Origin: a virus
Strand: one strand, 5' to 3'
DNA: 22,747 nt
Virus record (IMG/VR): IMGVR_UViG_3300044627_005127
Span: 1-22,747 of that record
A program made the translations under genes and the position numbers. The notes under the pieces were generated by a model. The model worked only from the letters and a program-made list of their open reading frames with translations, did not search any database and was not told the DNA's origin. Shown here piece by piece: positions 6,109 through 14,753 of this stretch (positions within the stretch are counted from its first letter, which is position 1; the number at the start of each line of letters is the position of its first letter).

Positions 6109-9100
6109 ATGAGCGAGATCAATTTATTTTATTTAAAAAATGCAAGATTGTTGAGCAGCACCAATCCTGACCTACAAGCATTTCTTCTCAACAACGAAGA
6201 TCAAAGGGATCCAGATACCGGATCCGCATTTGTTGTTGGTCTGGAAATAGAAGAGAGCATGTTCTCGCCTACAATTACAGGAAAGGCAACTCTCCGTGAT
6301 TATGCAATGAACGGAGCATATCAAGATGTTGTTCTTAAAAATTTAGGTCTCGGTGGATACGATATTTTAGAGATGACATTCGAAACAGATGACGTTGCGA
6401 ATGGATTGTCAATACCAGATGGCAGCAAAAAAGCATATAAATTTCAATTTTTGATTTATGCATATAGTCAAGAAACAAGTGAAACATATTCATTGTACTC
6501 TGGGAGTCCCGTTCCGAGGGTAGTTGTCCTGAAACTGGCTTCTCCAGAATTTGCAGTGATGAATTATCTTTATTTTGATTATTTCAATCAAAGTGAAGAT
6601 ATGATAATGCCTATTTCGAGAATAGGAGAGGGAATTCCGGGAGATGTCATAATACAACAGCCTTCTCCACCACTTTCTTCGGACAATGAAAACACGACTC
6701 CAATCGTTGTTGTAGATGAAACATCACAATCATTGACGGATGAAGGTGGTGTGTCCAGCGAAGGAGAAGAAGATGATTTCATTCCGGGACCCACTCCAAT
6801 TACAACTGGAATGGGTCAAGATTATCAAGGAATGGGAATGGTTCAATATTTGGTGGATGAGGTAAACAAAGAACTTAAAAAGAAAAAATTGCCGGGCGTT
6901 CCTCTTTTGTCCGAAAATACCATGAATTGGATTTGGTTGAAAAAGGATTATAATTTTTATCCATGGGGTAAGATGGCATCCCCACCAAGATTCAATCAGT
7001 TGGTACAGACCCTGACTGAAAATGCAGTTCATGAAAAATGGGATACAGGAAATGTCAGAGCAGCTAATTTCTTCTTTTGGAGAACAATGGATTCTTGGAA
7101 TTTCTTTTCCTTGGAATCATTGGTGCAAAGGGAACCAACAAGAGAATATTTGCTAAGTCCGGACATGAATCAAGCAGAATCGATTCATAATTTGACTACG
7201 ATGAATGTCTCTGAAGGTTTATTGAAGTCTTCTGATGAAACCGACAATTTAGCCCTTTTGAATTCTTATGCGTTTGGATCAAATTATCTTTTTGTCGAGC
7301 CTAAGTATGTCGATGATCCTTATGGCAGATATCTTGACACACAAAAGGGCCATATCATATCGGAGATTAAATACGATTATCTTCGGGATGGAATATATTG
7401 GTCTCGTTTGAAACAACCAGATGAAGTGAAAAATTTTATATCAAAAGGATTGAATTTCAATTCTTGGAATGACGAATATGCAAAAGAATTTTCAAGCAAA
7501 ATTTCTCAAAATAGAATCATAGACAAAAATTATGGTTACTTTTCTCCGGGATTCTTCAATAAACAAAAAACAGTTCCTTGGGAATATTATGGTTATGAAC
7601 ATTCATCTAGACAAGAAGATACTCTTTGGCAAACTCAATTTGACATAACAGATCTGGATGCAGAACGCTTAAGATGGTTCCAGAAAGAAATAAAGAAGTA
7701 TGTTAAGAAAAAGAAACTTGAATATGCAGCCAAGAAAAATCTAAAAGAAAAATGGAAAGTTTATAAATGTTCAATATGCTGTGCTGGTGCCGACATCGGA
7801 ATAACGGCATATAATGGATTGCCATTTTCAGGATTCACTGATCTTAAGTTTCAAAAATCTTTTGATTTGAGAGACAATCTTCTTTCAAATTATGAGATTG
7901 CTGCTGCAGGAGCATTCAGTGACACTTTGAATTACAATTCAAAACTAAAAGGAGTTTTCCAGCCTTTTGGTGATGGAACTCTCACTGATACTGGGTTGAC
8001 ACTAAGTTATGATTTGAACAAAAAACCTTACAATATGAGTCTTGGTGAATTTTTCAGTCTTGAAAAAAATCCAGACAATTTCGTCAAATATAGGTTTGAT
8101 CTTGAAATCACTAGACACGAAAAATTAAAAGAAATTCTTTTGAAAAATAAAGAAGCAAGAGAAATAAGAAAAGAAAAATATACAGAATCAGTCAACGCAT
8201 ATGATCAAGCTTATCAGTCTAGAAACTCAAATTGCAACACCGCAGGTTGTACTGGAAATTGTTTATGTCCTACGGAATATCCAGAAACAGTAATAATCAA
8301 AAGCGATCTTGTGAAAGGTGCTCATGATTCTTTGATTGGCCATGAAGATAAGATACTTCAGCAAATAGATCCGATCATCGATAAGCTGACAAAATTAAAA
8401 GAAGAATTTGAACTTCTTTATGACAAATATTGGTCAAGAAAGGCTTTCTTCTTTTCAAGAAACATAAATTTTCCAAAATTCTTGAAAACAGAAAACAATC
8501 TTTTGAATGTCAAGAGCATAACTCGGAAGCCTATACGAGGAAGCAAATATGAGCCATTTGCTCTTCGAAAGCCAGTTGAAAACTTGAATAAGATGATTCC
8601 TGCTATCACAGGATCACCAGACATCGGGTCTTATCCGGTCGGGAGTCCGGGAACATCACCCCTGTGGCCAAGATCAGGGGATGGTTCAACTTGCATGTAT
8701 CCTTATGATGTACCCGGCGATGTCAATGCATTGGGCACAAAGAACGCTACGAGCACGGCAACAACTCCAGTATGTGGCACAACTAGCGGTGTTTATTACA
8801 TGAGGACATATGGTCCTTCTGGAGATGGTATAAGTGGAAATCCATCTGCAGATTTTTGGTCATCGTTCAGTAGCCCATATGCAAATTTCCCCTATTCGGA
8901 AGCTGGGGAAGAAAGACCAAAAGGTCCGATTTGGTACAGAAACTGGTTGATTTCTTATGAAATCACTTTGATAAAACCCCCATGTTTGAACAGAAAGCCT
9001 CCTTGTTTCACTGGCGATTGCAGTTGCGATGAGATCAAATTGAATCTTAACATGCATTTTGAGACTTTTGCAAATTATAAAGATGCAGATATCTTGACCA

Positions 9101-11364
9101 ATTCTACACAAATTGTCGATTATGCATTTACCGAATTGTCGAAGAATTGTGATGGTTGCAAGATAAGAATTCTCAGTGGTTTGCCTGCATCAGAAATCGA
9201 GTTGTATCACCCATGGGGTGCAGATGATTTATCTGGTCTTGGACCTAGTGGATTTGGTTATGAAGATTATAAAAATTACAAAAGATCCGCGAGTTTGTTC
9301 AGAACAAATCCGGGTATAACCTTACCGGAATATAAAGCAGCAAATAGCAAAGATGATCCAAGATTCCCACCACACTTAGTATTGGAGGGTCTAGAAAGTT
9401 ATGTAAGAGTAGAATTCATGACTCCTATCGGCGTTGAATCCTTGAAGGATTTTCCGGAAGGATTCATTGATACCCATGGAAGTGAATACTTCTTGCCATA
9501 TATCGTTCTTGCGACAGCAGGTCCTTTTGGGTCACAAGCGGCAAGAGCAAATATATCAGTCATCGGACAAGATCCATTTGGATTTGATTTAGCTGTAAAG
9601 AAGATAAAAAACAAAGATGACTTTGCAGGAATGAATCTGGTATTTACCAAAGATGAAACTGGAGATATACGAGACCCTTATACCAATAATCTTTATGTTG
9701 ATCCTCGTACTCCTTTCTCGACTTCATCTTCTTGGCTCAAAACCTCACAGAATTCCTTGTTCTATAAACCAAAAGATGGAGTCGCCGATTTATTTGTTCC
9801 AAATGGAGTACAAGATATTTTCAAGGCATCCGCTCTGGAAAGAAGCATTCCCGTCAAAACATGGTGGGATATGTGGGTATCTTTACCTCCTGTTGCCGTT
9901 GCCACTTTCTACAACAGATATAATGTGAAGGGAGTGACCCAAGAAGAAGGACCAACGCTAGGTGGTCCCGGAGTTGCTTTTTATAACAATGGATCATTGG
10001 TTGCAGAGCCTTACGCTTGGACTGGAGGATGTACAGGGCAAGTAAATCAGTCTTGTGCTCAAGATCCACCTTGGCCTCTGTTCTTACATCCGGATACGGA
10101 GCAGATTATCACAGGTGCATTTGCTTCCAATACGGCGGTTATTCCCACTTCCGAAATTTTCCAAACAGCAGAATTCGTCACCGGTCCTGCCGGAACCACT
10201 ACATTTATTCCGGGCAAAACCGCAGGAATTCTACCAAGCGATCCATCAAACTATGTGTATAGAATAGCAGATTTCCCACACATAATAGGAGACACTACCA
10301 CCGGAATTTCCGGTCCACAGAAAAAACAATATGATACTATATCCTATCCTGTCGGGACTTTGATCTGGGGTAAAGATTTACCCCCGGTACAATCGGTCCA
10401 AGGAGAAAACGGCAATTTTCTTTTCTACGATCACAATTATGTTAATTATTATGATATCTCAAGAAAAACACAATATGGTCTTGTTCAACTCAGTTCAGAC
10501 TCTATGCCTTCGCTTTTGACTCTTATAAATGGGGTTGGTGGCGAAATAGAAAAGATACAAGAATACCATAAATGGGTATCTGATAAACTTGTAGATTGGT
10601 TCCAAAATACAATATTTGATAATAATTTTTCGGCACAATTCGTGGTGTTGTCTAGGCAAGAAGGATGCAAGGGATATCCTTGCATGAATCCAGATGGGTT
10701 CCCGGGAATAGATGGTTGTCCAGCAGATAATCCTTTATGTAAATGTCCTTGCCAAGGTAATGGTCAACCACTATCAACATATGTTTCCCCGGGTGGTCAA
10801 ATGCCAGATGATGTTGTACTGAGACCAGACTTGATGGACATGGTTGACGATAGATTCGTCGGGGTGACATTTGCTCCAACCGGTGGATGGGGATTGGAAC
10901 CGTCTTCGTTGGAATTGAAACTTTTAGAAAAAGAAATAAACGAATGTAATATAATCAAAGCACACCCGAGATTTGGAGATACTTGGCTGGGTTGTGTGTG
11001 GGACGATCCTACCAGCGATTATAACTGTAATTGTCCAAATATAGGCAAGAATTTCCCGATTTACATGATGTACAACAGAACCCATTCAACTTTCTGGAGC
11101 ACTCCCCTCGAAGCCCCGCTCTATAGAACTGCGCAGATGGCTTTATTTAATGCCAATAAGATAACTATTGATGTTCCCGGAGATTTTTATGTCGTGACTG
11201 GTGATGTGGTGAAAATAAATGCTTCTCGCCTAAATGGTGGGGCAAAGAGATTTGCTGGGAATTGGATTGTAAGCAGTATAAATCACTTTTTTATGAGCAA
11301 TGTTCATACTATGAGAATGGTTCTTTCTAGAGAATTGCCGCACCCGAATCCAGAGGGAAAATAA
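6109..11364 (+). CDS. 27: Giant gp27-like baseplate central hub protein with Cys-rich insertions
   Basis: 1751 residues, over four times T4 gp27 (391), which forms the trimeric centre of the baseplate. The ends look gp27-like: residues 1-155 (SPTITGKATLRDYAM, then YDILEMTFETDD, then ASPEFAVMNYLYFDY), about 240-345 (VQYLVDEVNKEL, then DSWNFFSLESLVQRE), and the last 100 residues (ITIDVPGDFYVVTGDVVKIN, then WIVSSINHFF and MRMVLSRELPH). An acidic Ser/Pro linker (about 182-228) splits the N-terminal domains. The middle, roughly 400-1640, is unlike T4 and includes three charged helical stretches (about 508-550, 662-705 and 736-781) and several Cys clusters. No lysozyme or other catalytic motif was seen. 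It starts without a clear Shine-Dalgarno and precedes gp25 directly. Confidence 0.7.
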   Translation: MSEINLFYLKNARLLSSTNPDLQAFLLNNEDQRDPDTGSAFVVGLEIEESMFSPTITGKATLRDYAMNGAYQDVVLKNLGLGGYDILEMTFETDDVANGLSIPDGSKKAYKFQFLIYAYSQETSETYSLYSGSPVPRVVVLKLASPEFAVMNYLYFDYFNQSEDMIMPISRIGEGIPGDVIIQQPSPPLSSDNENTTPIVVVDETSQSLTDEGGVSSEGEEDDFIPGPTPITTGMGQDYQGMGMVQYLVDEVNKELKKKKLPGVPLLSENTMNWIWLKKDYNFYPWGKMASPPRFNQLVQTLTENAVHEKWDTGNVRAANFFFWRTMDSWNFFSLESLVQREPTREYLLSPDMNQAESIHNLTTMNVSEGLLKSSDETDNLALLNSYAFGSNYLFVEPKYVDDPYGRYLDTQKGHIISEIKYDYLRDGIYWSRLKQPDEVKNFISKGLNFNSWNDEYAKEFSSKISQNRIIDKNYGYFSPGFFNKQKTVPWEYYGYEHSSRQEDTLWQTQFDITDLDAERLRWFQKEIKKYVKKKKLEYAAKKNLKEKWKVYKCSICCAGADIGITAYNGLPFSGFTDLKFQKSFDLRDNLLSNYEIAAAGAFSDTLNYNSKLKGVFQPFGDGTLTDTGLTLSYDLNKKPYNMSLGEFFSLEKNPDNFVKYRFDLEITRHEKLKEILLKNKEAREIRKEKYTESVNAYDQAYQSRNSNCNTAGCTGNCLCPTEYPETVIIKSDLVKGAHDSLIGHEDKILQQIDPIIDKLTKLKEEFELLYDKYWSRKAFFFSRNINFPKFLKTENNLLNVKSITRKPIRGSKYEPFALRKPVENLNKMIPAITGSPDIGSYPVGSPGTSPLWPRSGDGSTCMYPYDVPGDVNALGTKNATSTATTPVCGTTSGVYYMRTYGPSGDGISGNPSADFWSSFSSPYANFPYSEAGEERPKGPIWYRNWLISYEITLIKPPCLNRKPPCFTGDCSCDEIKLNLNMHFETFANYKDADILTNSTQIVDYAFTELSKNCDGCKIRILSGLPASEIELYHPWGADDLSGLGPSGFGYEDYKNYKRSASLFRTNPGITLPEYKAANSKDDPRFPPHLVLEGLESYVRVEFMTPIGVESLKDFPEGFIDTHGSEYFLPYIVLATAGPFGSQAARANISVIGQDPFGFDLAVKKIKNKDDFAGMNLVFTKDETGDIRDPYTNNLYVDPRTPFSTSSSWLKTSQNSLFYKPKDGVADLFVPNGVQDIFKASALERSIPVKTWWDMWVSLPPVAVATFYNRYNVKGVTQEEGPTLGGPGVAFYNNGSLVAEPYAWTGGCTGQVNQSCAQDPPWPLFLHPDTEQIITGAFASNTAVIPTSEIFQTAEFVTGPAGTTTFIPGKTAGILPSDPSNYVYRIADFPHIIGDTTTGISGPQKKQYDTISYPVGTLIWGKDLPPVQSVQGENGNFLFYDHNYVNYYDISRKTQYGLVQLSSDSMPSLLTLINGVGGEIEKIQEYHKWVSDKLVDWFQNTIFDNNFSAQFVVLSRQEGCKGYPCMNPDGFPGIDGCPADNPLCKCPCQGNGQPLSTYVSPGGQMPDDVVLRPDLMDMVDDRFVGVTFAPTGGWGLEPSSLELKLLEKEINECNIIKAHPRFGDTWLGCVWDDPTSDYNCNCPNIGKNFPIYMMYNRTHSTFWSTPLEAPLYRTAQMALFNANKITIDVPGDFYVVTGDVVKINASRLNGGAKRFAGNWIVSSINHFFMSNVHTMRMVLSRELPHPNPEGK

Positions 11365-11365
11365 G

Positions 11366-11767
11366 ATGACCAGTTTTAGGCCCAATTTAATAAACTACAA
11401 AGACTTTGATTTTGATTTTAATAAAAACGAAATAACAAAAGATGTCAAAGCCAGATTGGGACTGTCATGCATTTCACAATCTCTGAAAAATATAATTTTA
11501 ACTTCTCCGGGAGAAAGACCATTTTCTGAGATGGGGATTGAGATATACAGGTCCATAAATGAAAATGCTACCGGAGATCGCTTGGTTTTCATGAAAAATC
11601 AGATATTATCAGCAATTGGGCAAAGAGAGCCCAGAGTTAAAGTGGAATATAATGATGTGGATATTGTTAGGGAAAATGGTGGGAAAATTTCAATAAATAT
11701 TAGATATGCTATAGTAGACGGATTGGGTGTGGATTCGATACAAAACTTAAACTTATCCATTGAATAA
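11366..11767 (+). CDS. 25: Baseplate wedge protein gp25
   Basis: 133 residues, matching T4 gp25 (132). gp25 is the wedge component from which sheath assembly starts; the family is shared with contractile injection systems. The signature REPRV is present at about residues 92-96 (the EPR motif of gpW/gp25 proteins), preceded by the family pattern TSPGERPFSEMGIEIY. The ATG begins one base after the stop of the hub gene, with AGAGGGAAAA inside the hub 3' end as ribosome site. gp6 follows after eight bases, giving the conserved gp25-gp6 pair. Confidence 0.95.
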   Translation: MTSFRPNLINYKDFDFDFNKNEITKDVKARLGLSCISQSLKNIILTSPGERPFSEMGIEIYRSINENATGDRLVFMKNQILSAIGQREPRVKVEYNDVDIVRENGGKISINIRYAIVDGLGVDSIQNLNLSIE

Positions 11768-11775
11768 GAGGAAAA

Positions 11776-13539
11776 ATGGCAGCTAACGACATAACCATAT
11801 CAGACTTGACCTTTGAGGGTATAAAAAAATCTCTCATTGAGTATCTGAAAAAACAAGAAACTTTCAAAGATTATAATTTTGAAGGTTCGGCTATTCGCAC
11901 TCTAGTTGATCTCTTGGCATATAACACTTTTTATTATGGTTATTATTCAAATATGATTGCTAATGAGATGTTTTTGGATACAGCCAAACTTCAAAATTCG
12001 ATGATATCATTGACCAAACCCCTTGGTTATGTAATTCACAATTATCTTTCAGCCAAAAGCACTTTAAGACTGAATAATATTACTTCTATAAACAGTGAAT
12101 TGTCCGCTTTTTCCTCCTTTCGAGGAAATGATCCTGCTGGTAGGCCATATTATTTTTATAACATAAGGTCGATACCGGTCGGGGCAAACGAAGATTTGCC
12201 GGGATCATATAGAACTCCATTTTTCGAGGTGTATGAAGGAAAGGCTTTGGTAAGAAGACAATTAGTGAATGTTGATCTTAATACTCAAACTTTCTCATTG
12301 CCAGATCTTTTTATAGATCCCAGAACAATAACGATCGAAGTCGGCGATGTGAATGGCAAAAATTTAACTGTCTGGAATAGCTATTATTTAAATCCAGATA
12401 CAGTAATAGGATCTGAAACTGAAATATTTTTTACAGAAAGAACAAAAAACGGATACAACATAAATTTCGGAAAATTTACATCTAACGATGTTGGCGGACA
12501 AAGCAATGGAAAACAGATCACCGGAGAAGATACTGTATATGTTTCATATTTGATTTCATCCGGTGCTGATGGAAATGGTGTAGCAAATATAACTTTCCTC
12601 AGAGATGCGGAGGGAAAGTCCATAAAGAAAGAAACGACAGTCACCGAAGTTTCTATTGCTTCTAGAAATGGAACCTCTTCTCCAGATTTAGATGAAATAC
12701 GTTTCTTTGCTCCAAAGACATTTGCGAGCCAAAATAGAATAGTTACCAAAAATGATTACTACTCTGTTTTAAATAGTCTTGGTTATGGTTCGGGTTCAAG
12801 TCCAGAATTTGGCTATAAGGTATTTGGTGGAGAAGAAGCCACTCCTCCTATTTATGGAAGAGTCTTTGTTAGTATAATGGATCTAAATCCGGGTGATGCT
12901 AAAGACTACAGCAAACAAAATGAAATAAATGAAGTTCTTTCTGTTTTGAAAGATAAATCTGTGGTTAGTATTTTACCAGAATATTTGGCACCTTTTGATG
13001 TGAATATGAAATTAATTGTGGTAACAAATCACAGAAATGTAAGGAGTGCGGGTACAGTCGGAGAAATCGTCGTTGCTGTCAGGAATGCACTCCGTGCAGA
13101 ATATGGGACTAAAAAATATGACCGAAATGTTCAGGAATTAGATATATCTCAAATAGCCAGAGATGCATATCCGGGTCTGAATATTGTATCGGTTTTCTTG
13201 GAAATTAGGGCAATAAGTCCACAAGTCTCGGATAAGCAAGGAAGAAAAATAAATCTTAAAAATCCAATAGAAAGTTTGGAAATAACTGGATTTGAAGATT
13301 CAACTCAAGTAGCTCGAAATGCAGAAAAATACATTTATCTCTATAAAGATAAATCATTAGTCTCAGACATGCCAGTCGGAGAATTGGACACCGAAAATGG
13401 AATAATAACCATATATCCAAACATAACAGCAAATCGATTAATAATAAGTGTAAAAGTCCCAAAGAATGTTTTCATCGCGAAAGATGAAATTGTTTGTTAT
13501 CTAGATGCAGATAATGACTTGACAATAACGGTAGTATAA
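11776..13539 (+). CDS. 6: Baseplate wedge protein gp6
   Basis: 587 residues (T4 gp6 is 660). gp6 dimers form the continuous ring that ties the baseplate wedges together. The N-terminal hallmark is clear: FKDYNFEGSAIRTLVDLLAYN, then SNMIANEMFLDTA, followed by KPLGYV. The central part is beta-rich, and the C-terminal half shows the gpJ-like pattern (NRIVTKNDYYSVL near residue 325, then GRVFVSIMDLNP, then the NALRAEYGTKKY region). The start is preceded by TAAGAGGAAAA, which combines the gp25 stop and a strong ribosome site. Its stop overlaps the next start as TAATG. Confidence 0.93.
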   Translation: MAANDITISDLTFEGIKKSLIEYLKKQETFKDYNFEGSAIRTLVDLLAYNTFYYGYYSNMIANEMFLDTAKLQNSMISLTKPLGYVIHNYLSAKSTLRLNNITSINSELSAFSSFRGNDPAGRPYYFYNIRSIPVGANEDLPGSYRTPFFEVYEGKALVRRQLVNVDLNTQTFSLPDLFIDPRTITIEVGDVNGKNLTVWNSYYLNPDTVIGSETEIFFTERTKNGYNINFGKFTSNDVGGQSNGKQITGEDTVYVSYLISSGADGNGVANITFLRDAEGKSIKKETTVTEVSIASRNGTSSPDLDEIRFFAPKTFASQNRIVTKNDYYSVLNSLGYGSGSSPEFGYKVFGGEEATPPIYGRVFVSIMDLNPGDAKDYSKQNEINEVLSVLKDKSVVSILPEYLAPFDVNMKLIVVTNHRNVRSAGTVGEIVVAVRNALRAEYGTKKYDRNVQELDISQIARDAYPGLNIVSVFLEIRAISPQVSDKQGRKINLKNPIESLEITGFEDSTQVARNAEKYIYLYKDKSLVSDMPVGELDTENGIITIYPNITANRLIISVKVPKNVFIAKDEIVCYLDADNDLTITVV

Positions 13540-14744
13540 TGTTTTTATTGCTAAAGCAATCCCCTTCTTTAACAGCAAAAGGCTTGTATCAAAACATGCA
13601 AGCCAGTATAGAATTTGCGTTAAATAACAGAAAAATCAATTTCAATCCCATTCAAGTCAATACCCAAGTTCCTCAATGGCTTAATGATAATCATCCGATT
13701 TTTGTAAACTTTCTTCAATATTATTATGATTGGTTGGTCGATTCTTATGGAAACACTGGGACGAATCTCATGGATATGTCCCAATTGTTTGACGTAGATG
13801 AAGCTCCGGAATTCCTTCTTCCGAATTACATAAGAACTTATGCTCCAGATCTCATAGGAATCTATGACATTGGGATAACTTATCAACCAACACCAGAACA
13901 AATAAGAAGAACAATAACCAATATAAAAACTGAACTGTACCAAAGAAAATCAAACGAAGATGCATTCAGGACATTGATGCCATCGTTATTCGGAATAAGT
14001 GCAGATACGGTAAAAATCAGCTATCCAAAAAGAAAATTGATGCGTTTGAACGCAGGCAGATTAGATTGGATGACTAATAGTGATTATTATGGAATCACTG
14101 GGGAATATTCGCCCGAAAGATACACGATGGTCGGAAGTCATTTGAATCAAGGGGTGTTTCCTGATAGCGGAATGTGGCAAGAATTTTCTTACTTGCTAAC
14201 ATCAGAGGTCGATGATTCCAATCCATATTATGAAGCTGTTGTCAAGGAAACTTTACATCCAGCGGGTCTCTTGGGACTATATGAAAAAATCGAAAAATAT
14301 TCTGAAGGTGGATACGAGTCTCCAATTCCGATAGACTATGAAGTTCCTCTGATAGCGAATTATTATCCATATACTCTAGGTTCTCAGATCTCGTTATCCA
14401 AATGCTCTGGTTGCACCGGGGCTCTTTCAGCAGCAGGGTGGTTATATCCGACTTATGTTTATCCGTCTTGGGACGTTGAAATTGCGGGTGGTCAATCTGC
14501 TGATTTTGGATCTATAATCTTACAAGACTTTTTTGTGCTAAATTCTTTCCCCGGAAAATTATCTCCAAATGATCAAATAGGAAATGCATGCAATTTTGCT
14601 TGTGGTGTATCTGGAGAAATAAATTTCGAATGGTATGTTGGTGTTGGTTTAACTTCAGATATTCCCTATGTTGAGTTCATAGAACCGGGACCGATTTCAG
14701 AAAAAGAACCTACAGATTTGATTGAACTTCCAGAAGAAGGATAA
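13539..14744 (+). CDS. Baseplate wedge-associated structural protein (gp7/gp10-type initiator region)
   Basis: 401 residues. The N-terminal part resembles a protein type found after gp6 in T4-like marine phages: PQWLNDNHPIFVNFLQYYYD (about 46-65), NYIRTYAPDLI, then RRTITNIKTELYQRKSNEDAF (about 126-146) and VKISYPKRKLMRLNAG. I connect this with wedge initiator proteins such as gp7/gp10, but the match is from memory of pattern, not from a search. The C-terminal third is unrecognised, holds paired cysteines (KCSGCTG and CNFACG), and ends in an acidic Pro-rich tail. It overlaps gp6 by one base (TAATG) and leads directly into the spike gene, so it may link wedge and spike. Confidence 0.5.
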   Translation: MFLLLKQSPSLTAKGLYQNMQASIEFALNNRKINFNPIQVNTQVPQWLNDNHPIFVNFLQYYYDWLVDSYGNTGTNLMDMSQLFDVDEAPEFLLPNYIRTYAPDLIGIYDIGITYQPTPEQIRRTITNIKTELYQRKSNEDAFRTLMPSLFGISADTVKISYPKRKLMRLNAGRLDWMTNSDYYGITGEYSPERYTMVGSHLNQGVFPDSGMWQEFSYLLTSEVDDSNPYYEAVVKETLHPAGLLGLYEKIEKYSEGGYESPIPIDYEVPLIANYYPYTLGSQISLSKCSGCTGALSAAGWLYPTYVYPSWDVEIAGGQSADFGSIILQDFFVLNSFPGKLSPNDQIGNACNFACGVSGEINFEWYVGVGLTSDIPYVEFIEPGPISEKEPTDLIELPEEG

Positions 14745-14753
14745 GAGGAAAAA

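Noticed and set aside
9653-10267. Several frames of 70 to 91 codons inside the hub gene
   Set aside because: They overlap the 1751-residue frame, lack ribosome sites and give no credible protein pattern.
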